Source of the DNA: Biomphalaria glabrata
Lineage: Eukaryota > Mollusca > Gastropoda > Planorbidae
Assembly (NCBI RefSeq): GCF_947242115.1
Contig: NC_074728.1
Location: 62,001 to 126,000, forward strand
Length of the DNA stretch: 64,000 nt
Reading direction: 5' to 3'
In this document: piece after piece, positions 49,628 through 62,409 of the stretch
Layout of the letters: every line of letters begins with the position of its first letter
Position numbering within the stretch: the first letter of the stretch is position 1
Made by a program: the position numbers and the translations under genes
Notes under the pieces: model-generated
What the model was told of the DNA's origin: nothing
Seen by the model: only the letters and a program-made list of their open reading frames with translations
The model's database searches: none

Positions 49628-52449
49628 CTATGCTTTATTCGTCTTGGGAGGTGTCAAATAGTCTTTATCATCTAAATCATCTGGGTCAACCTCATGATCA
49701 CTTTCCTCAGTACTAAGTCTATCAAAGCCTTTATGAGAATTCCAAGTAAAGCCTTTAAGGTTAAAAACCTTTCCCTTCTTTCCATGTCCATAACATTTAA
49801 ATTTTCCTAATGAAAAAAAAAAAAGAAAGAACAAATATTAAATTGTAGAAAACATCCAAATTTTAACAAAAAGAATTTAAAAAATTAAATGCATGTTATG
49901 TTGTAAAGGTTTTTAAATGACCTGAATATATTATAAACCGCCCAATAATTTTTATTTCATTTTATAGTATTGATCATTAAACTAGAGGAAAGGATTAAAA
50001 ATTCTGTAATTTAATAATATAAAAAATGTTTTAAATTTCATTCAATCTAGCTAAAAACTAAAACTAAAAAAAAATTTATAACACCAGACTGATGTGCCCT
50101 GACTAGAAGTAGCAACAAGATGACTGGTACCACAAGTAAGATGCCAATTGATGACAGAGGGAGAGACATCACTGCTATCTTTGATAGCCTCAGACAACTC
50201 TGTGGTATTGGTTTCACTCTGGTCCAATGGATTGCTGACAGTAACTGGCTCTGAGTACTTTCCTCAACTGTGGCATAAAATTGAATAAAGTTAAGGCATT
50301 TTAGCTTTTCCTAAGATGTCTACACAAATTACTTTTCACCTTATGAAACTAGGAAATTTCTTGAAAAATCTACACAGCTATTTGTAAACTTCAGTTGAGC
50401 CGAAGCAAAGTCTAAGTTATTTTACTTCTACCATTTTCTTTGCTCTAATAAAGAGTAAGCTAGTAGTTCACAATGACCACTCAACACAATAAATTCAATT
50501 ATTGAAAAGATTTTCTTTCTGTATTACAATCATCGCTTGCACTTCTAATCGGATTCAATTTGCTTTTACATGTCTCTAAGGAAAGTGATAAAATTATAGA
50601 CAATAAAAGAGTCCAGGACGTTTCATTCAGAGAGTAGTACAGATCACAAGTACATATTTAGATTAATACTGATGCAAACTTTTTAACAGCCAATTATAAA
50701 CTAATAACAGACTTTACAAATGAACATTCACATCAACATTCATTACCAGGTGAATGTGAAAGCAATCTTCCTTATTTACCTTTGTTATGCTGTGAACTTG
50801 ACTGTACTGTAACAGGTCTGCTAAACTTCCAAACACTTTCAGGGTCCAATTCCCCTACATAGATGCTATGTGTTACTGGATCTGCTGCTACATAATGTGG
50901 GTTTCGCATGTTCTGAAAGATTGTGGAGATTTTAATGTAGTTTCCCACGAGGTCAATACATTCAAAACATTTTTACTTTGTAAAAGTTGAATAAGAATAA
51001 ATAAATAAAACATAACTTTGATAAATTATGTTACAATGAGAGAGATTAGCTATTTGTAGTTAAACTAAGCTGAGTTTTGTTGTCACATGAAATAGAACTT
51101 TACATCTGGTACATTCCACATTTCCAACAAATCTCCAGTATTTATGTCTGATGTGAAACCCTGGACAGTTGTATCAATGGGGCCATCAAAAGCAGGACCA
51201 TTCACAGCATACAGTAAACCTCCTATAGAACAAAAAATGAGCTGTTTGATAATGCAGCAAACTACTGACCAAAATCTACAATAAAATATTAATGGTGATA
51301 TTGTCACATTTTTCTTTGTTTACAAAATAATGAAGTCTCATCTTCTATTAGCTATGTACCAGTAGAAACATAGTTTGAACTTTATAAAATGCTGATAAGG
51401 GGAAAAACCAACCAAGCTAAGCACATTTATGTAACCTAATTTATTTAGCTTAAAATCTTTATTTTGTTTAATATTTTTTTTAAGTTCTGGATGTTCCTTC
51501 AGAACTAAACATAACTATGTTCTAACCCAAACCTCCTGCAGGATGACAGGGGATGGCAGTGTTCAAACTCAAAACAATCCTGATGAGTTCGAAGGGCATA
51601 CCACAAAATGTGGCTATTGAATACAATTCATATGGTATCTGGTTTTATAGTTTTAAATTGTTATCATGAAACATGACTTGAAAATCATGCACATCAAACT
51701 AATAATCAGATATATATTTAGGAAGTTACCTGCACCAAACTGAACATTCCTTTTCCCAAAGGACATCAAAAAAGTTCCATCTTTGGAAAATTTCAGAACT
51801 CTGCTATTACAGTACCTGTTTTACAAAAAGTAGGCTTGTAATAAAACAATCAAGATTTGATTATTTTTACATAATTCAAAATTCAAATTTAAAATATATT
51901 TTTTAATGCCTAATCAGTATCAATGGACTCATTTATTTAAAGCAATATTTGCTGACACAATATATAATTACAATTAATTGCAAAGCCTAGTATTACCCAT
52001 CAGATACAAAAAACTCTCCAGACATAAGAACAGCTACATCAGTAGGTTTACAAAAAAGATTTGTATCTTCACCATGTTGGAACTTCTGTCCTGGTGTCAT
52101 TTTTGGTACAGTCTGACCTGGTGGTATTTTAAAAACCTAAAGAGAAACAAAATTATATTAATTTGTAGACCAAAAGAAAGTACAGTAGTGAAGGAAATCA
52201 ATCTTACATAACTAAAACAAATTAATTATTTTGTTACATTTTTTTCATCTGATATCAAGTGCTATAATATTCAGTGTTAGAATTCTTGTGTTTTTTTTTA
52301 AAGCTTTTATGTTGTCAATAAGATCAATTCAATTTGTTTAACACATGTTGAGAAGAACAACAAAGAAATGTTTTACCTGATGCATTGCTACATCTGTTAA
52401 CCAAATATTTCCTTGATGGTCCGCTGTAATACCATGAGGCATAAAATAC
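49628..52449 (-). pseudogene. PAM: PAM (peptidylglycine alpha-amidating monooxygenase), 3' half only
   Basis: PAM amidates neuropeptide C-termini in secretory granules; its PAL domain cleaves the hydroxyglycine intermediate. Exons in gene order: 52377-52449 (MPHGITADHQGNIWLTDVAM), 51997-52136 (VFKIPPGQT, FCKPTDVAV, FFVSDG), 51730-51815 (YCNSRVLKFSKDGTFLMSFG), 51104-51222 (GGLLYAVNGPAFDG, VQGFTSDI), 50780-50912 (NMRNPHYVAADP, YVGELDPESVWKF), 50085-50267 (linker plus membrane segment ILLVVPVILLLLLV), 49628-49806 (cytosolic tail GFDRLSTEESD, stop TAG). PAL exons are open and correctly spliced. In the membrane exon the linker and the membrane segment lie in different frames, changing near 50,150, which suggests a 1-base insertion. 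The PHM half and the first PAL exons are missing; a DLK-type exon sits where they should be. Either a truncated duplicate, or a gene interrupted by assembly. Confidence 0.85.
51483..51620 (-). mobile_element. Old tRNA-derived SINE, family B
   Basis: GTTCTGGATGTTCCTTCAGA and CAAACCTCCTGCAGGATGAC are the reverse of the family B body. It lies in a PAM intron. Confidence 0.6.
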
Positions 52450-53560
52450 CTGAAAATAATACAAGTTGGGTTGCAGTCATCATTCAGGTTATTGAAACAA
52501 AGTTTACAATATTTAAAAAAAAAGGCAAATTTTCAAATCTGTGATGTTTCTTTAATATCTGATTAGTCTCATACATATTATAACATATTCCCCTTATTAA
52601 TTATTTGTTTTAACTCTCTCTTAATCAAGGATATTAATAAACAGGTAAACCTTGGAAATCTTTTTGATAACTTTCATAGCAAAGTTTATGAAACAATATT
52701 AGGAATCAGCCTGCCATCTTTGTAAGCTAATGTTTTTTATGGAAGATAATACAATTACATTCTCTGGTATTACTCATTGGTTTGGTGTGCAAATTATTTT
52801 ATTGAAAAAAAAGTGATTACACTTCACATATCCTTTCATTTTAATCAATAAATGAATTTAAATCTTGTACATTTTTTTATACAATGCTATCTACTCATTA
52901 TATCCCTTCTCAATGATCTATATTAATTTCAAAAAGAAAGAAGGACATGGTGCACTAGGGATTTATATTTGGATAATGTTTGTGACTAATGAATGAGTTT
53001 CATCCTAAGCTGCATCCTTTAATGTACATGTCTTAATACTAAATTGTGGGATGTGTGGCCCTATGGCATAAACCCCTTGGATAGCTAACTAAAGGGGCTT
53101 GATTAGAATTTTAAATCTGAGAATTGACTCAATCTGAATTTTGTTTACAAAGCACCTGCTTGATCTGAAATATGATCCTAGAACTTGATCCTAAAATGTG
53201 ATTTCTAGAGCTTCCTAAGCCTCTAATCTTTATGTATTGAAATTTTTCTAATGTGAAAGACAATGTTTGTTTGTTTTTATTTAATCTGACAAAATGAAAC
53301 AAAAAAAAAGAAAAAACTAGACATGTTAAAGTCTCAATTATAAAATTATAATGGCAGGATAAATTGTTGATAGGATGGCTGTTAAAAATGTATTTGCTAT
53401 TGTGAATTGCTAGATTGCAAGCATATATAGCCCCCCACCCCAAAAAAAAAGCATGCTTCTGGAAAAAGGATCTCCCCTAAGACTGCATAACATTCTAATC
53501 TCTAGCTTGTTATCTTAAAAGAAACTGTTCTTTAAATCATAAGCAGATAAAAATACTTTA

Positions 53561-53746
<186 letters not shown>

Positions 53747-54429
53747 TTAAGTAAATTCTTACAAGATTCTTTCAAAAAAACTTATGACAAGTTTCTTGAT
53801 ATGAGACAGTGACTAAGGTTAATGGCTTAAAACCATTTCTTTATCACTGCACTTAGTTAAAATATGTGAGTCTTTGTTGTTGTTTTTTTAAATTATAGAG
53901 CAATTATATTTATGAGCTTTGTCAGATAAAAAAAAAAACACAATCTAATAAAATACACAGAAAGTCACATTTCCCCATATGAATTTTTAAAAAGTGCTCT
54001 TCTTCCCTAGTGCCATTACAGCAAAGAACGAGTTGCCTAATCAACAAGGAAAACCAATAACTTAGCAAAGTAAGTCTTTAATGAACATGTAAAGCTTAAC
54101 AAATGGATATTTGTAAGATGTAAATATTCATAAAAACTTTTTCTAGTAAGATCAAAAGCAAAATATGTTTGATGTTAGTGTAAATTGATAAGAATATGAG
54201 TTGGATGCTAGTGTAAATTGATTAGAATTTTAGTTGGATTCTAGTGTAAGTTGGTGAAACTATTCTGTTTTTGTATTGATAATTGTTCATAAAAAGATGA
54301 TCTATAAATTAGACATGGATTTGATGTACAAATATCCAATAATCTTTTAACTAATATGAATTTAAAAATCAGTAAATATAAAATTCTTTAGTTACTATAT
54401 AGTAAACCTTGTTTGCATAAAAGTATAAC

Positions 54430-55855
54430 ATATGAAAAGGATTTCAGATATTCTAGGAAGCAAGTCTTCCATTACTGGAAGGGAAAAACATTCTCTTTTA
54501 AGTGCCTTGCTGAGAGGACAAGGATCTAAACAGATACAGAGTTTCCCAGATTTTTTAGTTGCAATCACATTCAACTGACCCAGTCAGTAAGTTTATCAAC
54601 AGGCACAATGATTCCTTTTTCTGTTAGCAGTTCTAACTCAGACTTTACTTTAGCCTGCATAGCTAAAGGTACACGACCAGATGGACATGTAACTGGTGTT
54701 ATGACAGGATTCACTTCTAAGTGTACAACACCAGGTAATTCACCCTGCTGATCATCTAATACATCAGAGAACTGTTCAACTATTTTTGTCGATAACCTTG
54801 GTAGAGGCTTATCAACACTTTCAAAAGTATGATAGTTTATTGTAATTAGTCCCATTTTTTCTGACATTTTCTTCCCTAACAGGGGAGTTAAGTCATCTTT
54901 CACAACCACGAAATCAACACGATATCTCTTGTTGGTCTTTGGATTTTGTACTACGAGTTGTACCTTTCCACTTGAGTCAATCTGACACACAATCTTCTCA
55001 CCAGCTATGATCATTTCAGCTTTTATGATCTTATTGCTTGGTCCACCTTGTACAGCAAGCACAGCCTCATCACTAGAAGATAATGAATAACAATCATCAC
55101 TGTCCTCCTGTACACATTGCAGTTTCTTTTGGTTGCATTGAATGCCAAAACAATTTTTTTGTTTACAGATATTACATATTTTACCCCATGCAGGACACAG
55201 TTCCTTTTTAAATGGGTGATTTTGTCCACAAAATTTACATTTGCGCTGTTTATGAGCAGCATTCTGTTGTAGAATATTTCTGCGAGACAAAACAGCGAAC
55301 GCCTCATCCTGAGGAGGTGAGGCATCAGATGTACCTGTTTCTAGTACCTTTAGTTGCAAGTCAGCAGCTTCATTTGCCTTGCAGATTTCTATACAAGTCT
55401 TGGGTGTTAGTTTATGTTCTTGTAAGAGTTCTTTCTTTGTCCTTGTGTCTCTGATGCCAACAACTACCATTCAGTCTCTTATTAATGACTCTTCCATATG
55501 GTTGCAAAAATTGCAAATTGCTCAAATGCACATATTATGTCTTGAACATTGTGCTTTGGTTTAAAGGTGATGCTGTTGTATACTGCCAATGCCTCTGGGC
55601 CAATAGTGTGCAAGAACAGTGCTTTGGCATACTCTTCATCTATATCGTTTATTCTCTCTATAGTGCAATAGTTCAGCCACATTTGCTTGAAAAGCTTCCA
55701 TTCCTCACACCCTTTCTTCACACTTAAAGGAGGTGGAGGGTTAATTCTTGGTTTAAAGTTAGTTTTACTTACAGCTTCCATTTTAGAACTTTTAGAAAGC
55801 TGCCTCCATGTTAAATACACTAACAATACTGATGTTTAAAATTTACACTCCATTT
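54430..55855 (-). mobile_element. Ty3-like LTR-retrotransposon fossil, internal part only
   Basis: A minus-strand virus-like element remnant: a gag-like region, two Cys/His knuckle-like motifs (CKFCGQNHPF and CNICKQKNCF), an aspartic-protease-like region, and the beginning of a reverse transcriptase (CPSGRVPLAMQAKVKSEL). The order and motifs fit the Ty3/mdg4 superfamily, close to the invertebrate K02A2.6-type elements. It is truncated before the end of the reverse transcriptase, no integrase or LTR is recognised, and it is broken in a few places. It lies between the DLK-type and dynein exons. Confidence 0.8.
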
Positions 55856-56214
55856 TTATTAACATGAAACAAGGAGAGAACAACCAGCAGAGACTAATAC
55901 ACAGTGAATACACACAACTGACACACTTAAGAGTAAACCGTGAACATACTGAACAATAGAACAAGGTAGACTACAAGAAAACAAACAAACACACACACAA
56001 CATACATAAACATAAATACACATATAAATGTAACAATGGCTACAATGTTGTAAGCCATAATAAAGCAGTGTAAAAAAGATTATATGACAATGAATTATTT
56101 TCTAAACTAAAGTATTTCAGAACAAAACCAGTGTAAGTGTGTGTATATTATAATATAGCAGTAAATTGCGCCTGTTTATGTTTCTATACTAGCATTAGCA
56201 AAACAAAGACTTAC

Positions 56215-56361
56215 CAAGTATAGCATTGGTTTCATTCAACTGAAAGGCTATGTTTGCATTCTCATGGAGCCCAAACATTTCTGGCTCATCTAAAAGTGGT
56301 AGAGATTCAATGTAAGCCTTGACAGTAGCCAATGTTTTCACAAGAGGTGGATAGTTAATAC
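56215..56361 (-). pseudogene. Single exon of an axonemal dynein heavy chain
   Basis: A 147-bp open exon (49 codons) with acceptor TTTAAAG and donor GTAAGT encodes GINYPPLVKTLATVKAYIES, then LPLLDEPEMFGLHENANIAF and QLNETNAILG. Axonemal dynein heavy chains carry this near their C-terminus (YI--LP--D-PE-FG-H-NA-I). The NANI-F--NET form is closest to what I recall of DNAH10. Dynein heavy chains drive ciliary beating and have dozens of exons; none of the others is visible here. The exon is undamaged. Confidence 0.8.
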
Positions 56362-56544
56362 CTTTAAAAATAGTTAAAATTAAAAAATTACCTTCCATGG
56401 CACATACAGGAGATTTAATAATAAACAACAATTTTTTTTTTAAAAAGACTTTCTTTCTTATGGGGCTGATGACTTCTTGTAAGAGCAATTACTTTGCTCT
56501 TAATTACTGATAATAAATCTTTTAAAAAGGAACAATTTTTACCC

Positions 56545-57285
56545 GCCCCAAGGCGCACCCCCCCACTAGAAATAGTTGATCACTTTTGTTACCTTGGCTT
56601 CATCATATCCAGCAACACTCTACTGGATAAAGACATTAATAACAGGATAGCCAAGGCAATGGCCACCATGTCACGGTTGCAGAAAAGAGTCTGGGACAAC
56701 ATATTGCTGACTAACAGTACTAAAAAGCCCTAATCTACCGGACCTGTGTGTTGAGCACCTTGCTGTATGGAAGTGAAACATGGTCAACCTACTCATGGTC
56801 TAAGGCACATCTTTAAAATAAGGTGGCAAGATAAGATAACCAATGAAAAAGTGCTACGAAGAGCAGGGTGCCAGGTCATCCGCTCTGTTATCAGCAGCAG
56901 ACGCCTTGGCTGGCTTGGCTATGTTCGTAGAATGCCAGTAGGTCGACTTCCACAGGACATTCTGTATGGCGATCTAATAGAAGGCAGGAGAGCCGCTGGT
57001 CACCCAGTTTTACATTATACGGATGTATGCAAACGCGACATGAAGCTCTTCAAAATTGACACTAGCAGCTGGGAAGAGGTGGCACTGGATAGATCCACAC
57101 GGAGAGAGCATAAAGGAAGGGTCACAGATTGCAGATGTCATACACAACAGAAGCAGAAAGAAGGGTGAAAATGCAACAGTGCATGGTGATTACATATGCC
57201 CAACCTGCAATCGCAGGTGTGTATCAAGGATTGGCCTCTTTAGTCACACAGGAAGTTGCAAAGGGAAAAGATCGTCTCTCTAGAC
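56545..57285 (+). mobile_element. LINE 3' half with terminal zinc-finger-like motif
   Basis: Plus strand: PPLEIVDHFCYLGFIISSNT, DKDINNRIAKAMATMSRLQK, then RRLGWLGYVRRMPVGRLPQD, ILYGDLIEGRRAAGHP, CKRDMKLFKIDTSSWEEVAL, and ICPTCNRRCVSRIGLFSHTG. This spans the post-reverse-transcriptase region to the C-terminal finger of a common invertebrate LINE. Frames change several times. It lies just upstream (in gene sense) of the dynein exon. Confidence 0.85.
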
Positions 57286-57456
57286 GTAAAATGCCACAGG
57301 AAATCTAGTCAGAATATATAAAACTCAAGTTTGGTGATACAGACAGACATGGCAAAATTAAAAAAGAGTAACCTAGACTAGCATTTAATAGATCTAGATC
57401 TATGATCTACAAGGTTCTAGTTTGCAAAATATTCTATTAATTGAACTCTTTGATGG

Positions 57457-57625
57457 ATGGCTGCCTGGTCATGTGGTTTGCACGCTGGACTGTCGTTCAG
57501 ACTTATCGATGGTCTCAGGTTCAAACCCTGCCCACTCCCATCTGCCGTCGTCCTGCGGGAGGTTTGGACTAGGAAGTAATTATCTTCAACTCTGAAGGAA
57601 CATCCGAAACATGTAAAACATTTTA
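57457..57625 (+). mobile_element. tRNA-derived SINE, family B, copy 3
   Basis: Head TGGCTGCCTGGTCATGTGGT, B-box GGTTCAAACCC, body TCGTCCTGCGGGAGGTTTGG and AACATCCGAAACATGTAAAA. Confidence 0.85.
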
Positions 57626-57629
57626 CAAA

Positions 57630-58770
57630 CAAACATGAATATATGCAGGAATACTTTGCTGATGTATGTGTATTCAGGATATAGATTATCTAGACCTCCA
57701 GACCAAATTTAATTGTAAGATATTTATATTTTGAAAAATATAAAGGTCAAACCAGAGTTTTCAAGTGCGCCAATTAGCTGATTATTCTTTTCCCCAAGTT
57801 ATACTTAAATGGTCAAATTTGTACGAAAATTGTTAAAGCAGTTTTCAAGATCTGTGTCCACCCAAGTATTTGTTTTTTTACCCTATGAAGAATTTGCAAG
57901 CTGATAATTATGAACTAAAAACTTTCTCACCCTGACAAACACAACCAAATCAGTCTTATTCAGATCTACTTTTACTATGTTAAATCTTTGCTCAAGTTGC
58001 ATAGGATTCTGAAGTCAGATTAGAATGGATTTATTCTAATTTGTTATAACAACTTCAATTCTATTAGATTACATCCCTCTCTATGACACGCATCTTACAC
58101 AGGAATATAAACTTGATCAGTTTTAGCCTTTCTAAGCCCTGCATCATTTCTACAATCTATATAAAATGTTGATGTGCCAAAAACTATTGACTATAACAGT
58201 ACCTTATCCTAATCGAATCCCTTTACAAAATGTTAGTAGAATATTTTTCTAACTTACTGATGAGAAAGCAATTTGGAATATTTGTATTTTACATTAAAAT
58301 ATGTTGATCTGTGTTAAGGACAATGTGTTTGTACTGACTGAAGTAATACTTGTACGAAGACTAAGATGCTACTTTTGAAGGTTGGATCACAGATATGGTG
58401 TATAAAAGGAAAGTCACTACTGGTGAAAAAGGAAACCGGTCCATAATTTAGTTCTAGTTTGCAATCTGCTAATACACATTGACATATGCATCATATAAAT
58501 TGAATAGGACATAACTTCAAAACATACTTTATTTTGATTATACATTACAATTACCTGATTCCGAGTATTTATATTTTGGTTTTTAGGTTTCAGGTTTGAA
58601 AAGTAAATTGTCCTTAAGACATCTTTCATCTTGAGCATCTGTAAAAGAAGTTTTTAAAAATTCCATTAATTGTGTTTTATACTGAAAAAAACAACAACAC
58701 ATAAATATCAGCAATATTGATAAATTTGGAAATTATTGAATATTAATAAACTGTTAAGTCTTTGATGGAT
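57630..58770. other. Non-coding stretch
   Basis: No gene is supported. A minus-strand frame with plausible splice sites at about 58,556-58,640 (MLKMKDVLRTIYFSNLKPKN) is too short and unrecognised to call. Confidence 0.4.
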
Positions 58771-58775
58771 GCGTA

Positions 58776-59691
58776 CAGGGGCGGACTGGAAGTCAAAACC
58801 GGCCCAGGCATTTCTATGCAATCCGGCCCCCAACATGCCATATGAGGGAGATCGAATTATACATCTCCTCAAAATAATTATGCTAAGTTTGATAAGCTGA
58901 CAAATAAGGTTGTAGTGTAACTGAGCTGATTTTCTGCGAGCGTCCAGCATGTCAGAAGGTCATGCCCAGTGTGTGTGTTTCATGTCCAGTGTGTATGTGT
59001 GTGTATAAACTGCATCAGTGTTATGCGAGACGTGCTGGTTTCATTCACTGTTTACTGTGGTCTAATTTTGTGGAATAAAGCCATGTTATTGGTATTCTGG
59101 TCGTTATCATTTCATTTCAACGGTGTTGAATGTTTCTAATTACACTCTAAGAGTTGTAGCTTCATGACCTTCTTTTTCCTTTTGGGAGTATAGTATCTTG
59201 AGCACATCAAAATAACTGAATCTCATTTTTGTTAGAGCATCCTTTCTTGATGACCACATTGTAGGACAAAACTTTTCAAAGTGTAATAGAGACTTTACTC
59301 TCCATATTAGATTTAAGACACCCCATCTTGCTATGTTGTGAGCATAAAACACATACGCATTTTTTACCAAGAATAGACAGCAGCAACTTCTTGAACACAG
59401 CTGACGGAATCATTCAAGATCAAGCTTAAGTTGTTGTTAACGCACATTGTGATTAGGCTAGTCACCATTTAGATAAGCGGGATGAAAGCAGCTCCTTAGG
59501 CATACATACAAAATTGAGGATATTTGGATAGCTTTTTTCAAAAATCATCTTTTAATTTTTTTTTCCCTTTTAGTGGGCTTTGGTTGTTAGTCATTGACAC
59601 AAGCGCAATGAATGACTTGCGGCTATGGGCCCCTATTGGTCGTGGGCCCAGGTTCATTAAACCGTTTCACGTCATGGATGCTACGCCACTG
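58776..59691 (-). mobile_element. hAT-type DNA transposon remnant
   Basis: The left end reads CAGGGGCGGACTGG and the right end is the inverse of CAGTGGCGTAGCATCC; both are typical of hAT-superfamily termini. Between them the minus strand (59,140-59,370) encodes LIWRVKSLLHFEKFCPTMW, SSRKDALTKMRFSYFDVLK, like the CPTRW-SR-DAL block of hAT transposases (TTF/ZMYM1-type). Most of the transposase is gone, and no clean 8-bp target duplication is visible, so the borders are approximate. Confidence 0.55.
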
Positions 59692-60839
59692 TGTATACAG
59701 ATGTAGGCTATTACATTATTTCGGAAAATGCATTACACAAGTAGCCCTTTAATACGCTTAGACAATCATGACGCTCTGATTGTTTTGTTTTTTTTTATAA
59801 AAGAGGGTAAAACTTTACATCGCAGGACCCTAGTTTTTCAGGTCAATTATTTGGCAGCTGTCTATCCGCACGTATGATGACGTACTGACGTGACCTCACC
59901 TGCTCGCGCGCAGAGCGCGCCCGGTCACTGCCCTCTCTCTCTCTCTTCTTTTAGTACGTTAAATCGTAGATGTATGTAATATAGATTAAGATTTTTTTGT
60001 ACAATTTATTCTTGGAATAACTATTAATGTTTAGATGGTATTTTATGTTTTTAATTGGGGAATTTTTATTAATATATTATTAATTAATTACAGACCTACG
60101 TATCTTTGCTAAAAAAATAATATTATAAATCTAATCGTGATAAATCTAATCGTGTGTTAACTGTTTTGTTTCTTTTAAATACGTATTGAAATACATTTTT
60201 TTCTGCTCTCGTTTTTTTTTTTTAGAGTATGTAATCTTATTTTTCTACTTTAAAAATAATTATAATTATTAAATATGCAAGCAAAAAATGTGTATTTTGT
60301 ATATTTTTATGTTTGCGGAAATATAGGCACAGGGTTGACGTACTGCCGTAAATCCATAACTGGATTTTTATATTACGAGTACCCTACAAATGGACATTTT
60401 GTTAACCATGACGAGGTTGCCGACTTCTGTCTTGAAAGACAAAGGATGTAAATAACGTACTCACATGAAAAACTAGTTTGTGTTTCCTTTTGAGTCCACG
60501 AACAATCGGATCCTACTAAGTAAGCCGATTCCGAAGCGGCAAAGTTAGCCACTGTTCGTATGTCTGAATGCTCCTGTTTTAGGGCTATCTAACAGGGCTG
60601 CTTTTTTTGTGCATCCCCTTTTTTATGGCAACTTCATTTCTTTCGCTATCGGCGAGGTTCGTACCAGCACGCTCAGTTTGTTCTGTTGTCCATCCTGCGC
60701 GATGTTCTCAAACTATTTGTTTATACCTGTAGTCGTCAAGATAGGGACGGCCCAGGAATATATGGTGCCGCAATTTGGAAGCAGATGTCAAGCAGATAGG
60801 CAAGACGTGGGGACAGTTGGAGAGAGAGTCTAACTTGAC

Positions 60840-61020
60840 TCGCTGATTCTTAAGATGAAGGTTTATGTTTCTCATCTTTGCTGCCACTTGCAGTTTTCTC
60901 AGTCTCGTAAATGGTCCTGACGTTCCTTGTACTGATGATGGTGAAGGTCGGATAATCCTGGCGCCGAACAGCTGGAGATCCATCTTCTTCCAGGTCCTCT
61001 GTTTGGTTGACCCCACTTTT
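60840..61020 (-). mobile_element. LINE 5' end (endonuclease start) fragment
   Basis: Minus-strand reading TIISTRNVRTIYETEKTA followed in another frame by QVAAKMRNINLHLKNQ corresponds to the LINE endonuclease opening TWNVRTLYETGKTAQVAAEM. The G-rich run at 61,025-61,040 lies at its 5' side. It is a different copy from the 3' ends elsewhere. Confidence 0.65.
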
Positions 61021-61313
61021 TATTTGGGGGGGGGGGGGGGGAGTCAATATGTCTGTGTTTTATGGCCGACCGTCTAGCGAGTTTGATAGCAGACGTGAGA
61101 AGAACTATTGCGGTGGAGAACAGAGATCCTATACGTTGGTTACGGTAAGACACAACGCCGACGGGGCAGTAAAGCACGCGCGTAGCAAATAAATAGGAAA
61201 TGGTGAAAATGTTTCAAATAAGTATACAAATGGGATTTTTATATAGTTTATTTAAATAAACACACTTTTTATTTAATTATTCTAATAATTAGCTAGAAAA
61301 ATAAACAAAATCT

Positions 61314-62405
61314 GCGTATCTCTCTTTCTATGCATCCATTTATCTATCCTCTCTCTGTCTAACTTATCTCTCTCTCTCTATCTATCCCTCTCTCTGTCTA
61401 ACTTATCTCTATCTATATATCTATATATCTATCTATCCCTCCCTCTCTCTCTCTACCTATCTATCCTCTCTCTGTCTAACTTATCTCTATCTATCCCTCT
61501 CTCTAACTTATCTCTCGCTATCTATCCATCTCTCTCTCTATCTATCCCTCTCTCTGTCTATCTATCCCTCTCTCTGTCTAACTTATCTCTCGCTATCTAT
61601 CCATCTCTCTCTCTATCTATCCCTCTCTCTCTCTATCTATCCCTCTCTCTGTCTAACTTATCTCTATCTATATATCTATCTATCCCTCCCTCTCTCTCTC
61701 TACCTATCTATCCTCTCTCTGTCTAACTTATCTCTATCTATCCCTCTCTCTGTCTAACTTATCTCTCGCTATCTATCCATCTCTCTCTCTCTACCTATCT
61801 ATCCTCTCTCTGTCTAACTTATCTCTATCTATCCCTCTCTCTGTCTAACTTATCTCTATCTATCTATCCCTCTCTCTCTCTCTCTACCTATCTATCCTCT
61901 CTCTGTCTAACTTATCTCTCGCTATCTATCCATCTCTCTCTCTATCTATCCATCTCTCTCTCTACCTATCTATCCTCTCTCTGTCTAACTTATCTCTCTC
62001 TATCTATCTATCCTTTCTCTATCTATCCCTCTCTCTCTATCTATCCTCTCTCTGTCTAACTTATCTCTATCTATATATCTATCTATCCCTCTCTCTACCT
62101 ATCTATCCTCTCTCTGTCTAACTTATCTCTATCTATCTATCCCTCTCTCTCTCTCTCTCTCTACCTATCTATCCTCTCTCTGTCTAACTTATCTCTCGCT
62201 ATCTATCCATCTCTCTCTCTATCTATCCCTCTCTCTCTCTACCTATCTATCCTCTCTCTGTCTAACTTATCTCTATCTATCCCTCTCTCTCTCTCTCTAC
62301 CTATCTATCCTCTCTCTGTCTAACTTATCTCTCTCTCTCTATCTATTTATCTCTCTATCCATCTATCTATCTAACCTTTATCTCTCTACCTCATCTCTGT
62401 CTATA
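61314..62405. repeat. Long CT/CTAT satellite with higher-order pattern
   Basis: About 1.1 kb built from TATC, CTCT and CCCT words, punctuated regularly by CTCTGTCTAACTTATCTCT. The punctuating block recurs roughly every 40-100 bases, giving a higher-order repeat. The purine/pyrimidine strand asymmetry is nearly complete. Confidence 0.95.
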
Positions 62406-62409
62406 TATC

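Noticed and set aside
53040-53110. Possible tRNA-like repeat (GTGTGGCCCTATGGCATAAA)
   Set aside because: Only a weak similarity to SINE heads, with no second copy.
58556-58640. Possible exon MLKMKDVLRTIYFSNLKPKN with AG and GT borders
   Set aside because: Too short, lysine/asparagine-rich in AT-rich DNA, and not matched to dynein or any family I know.
61007-61192. Short frames around the poly-G run
   Set aside because: They depend on the G run and on LINE 5' sequence; no independent coding evidence.
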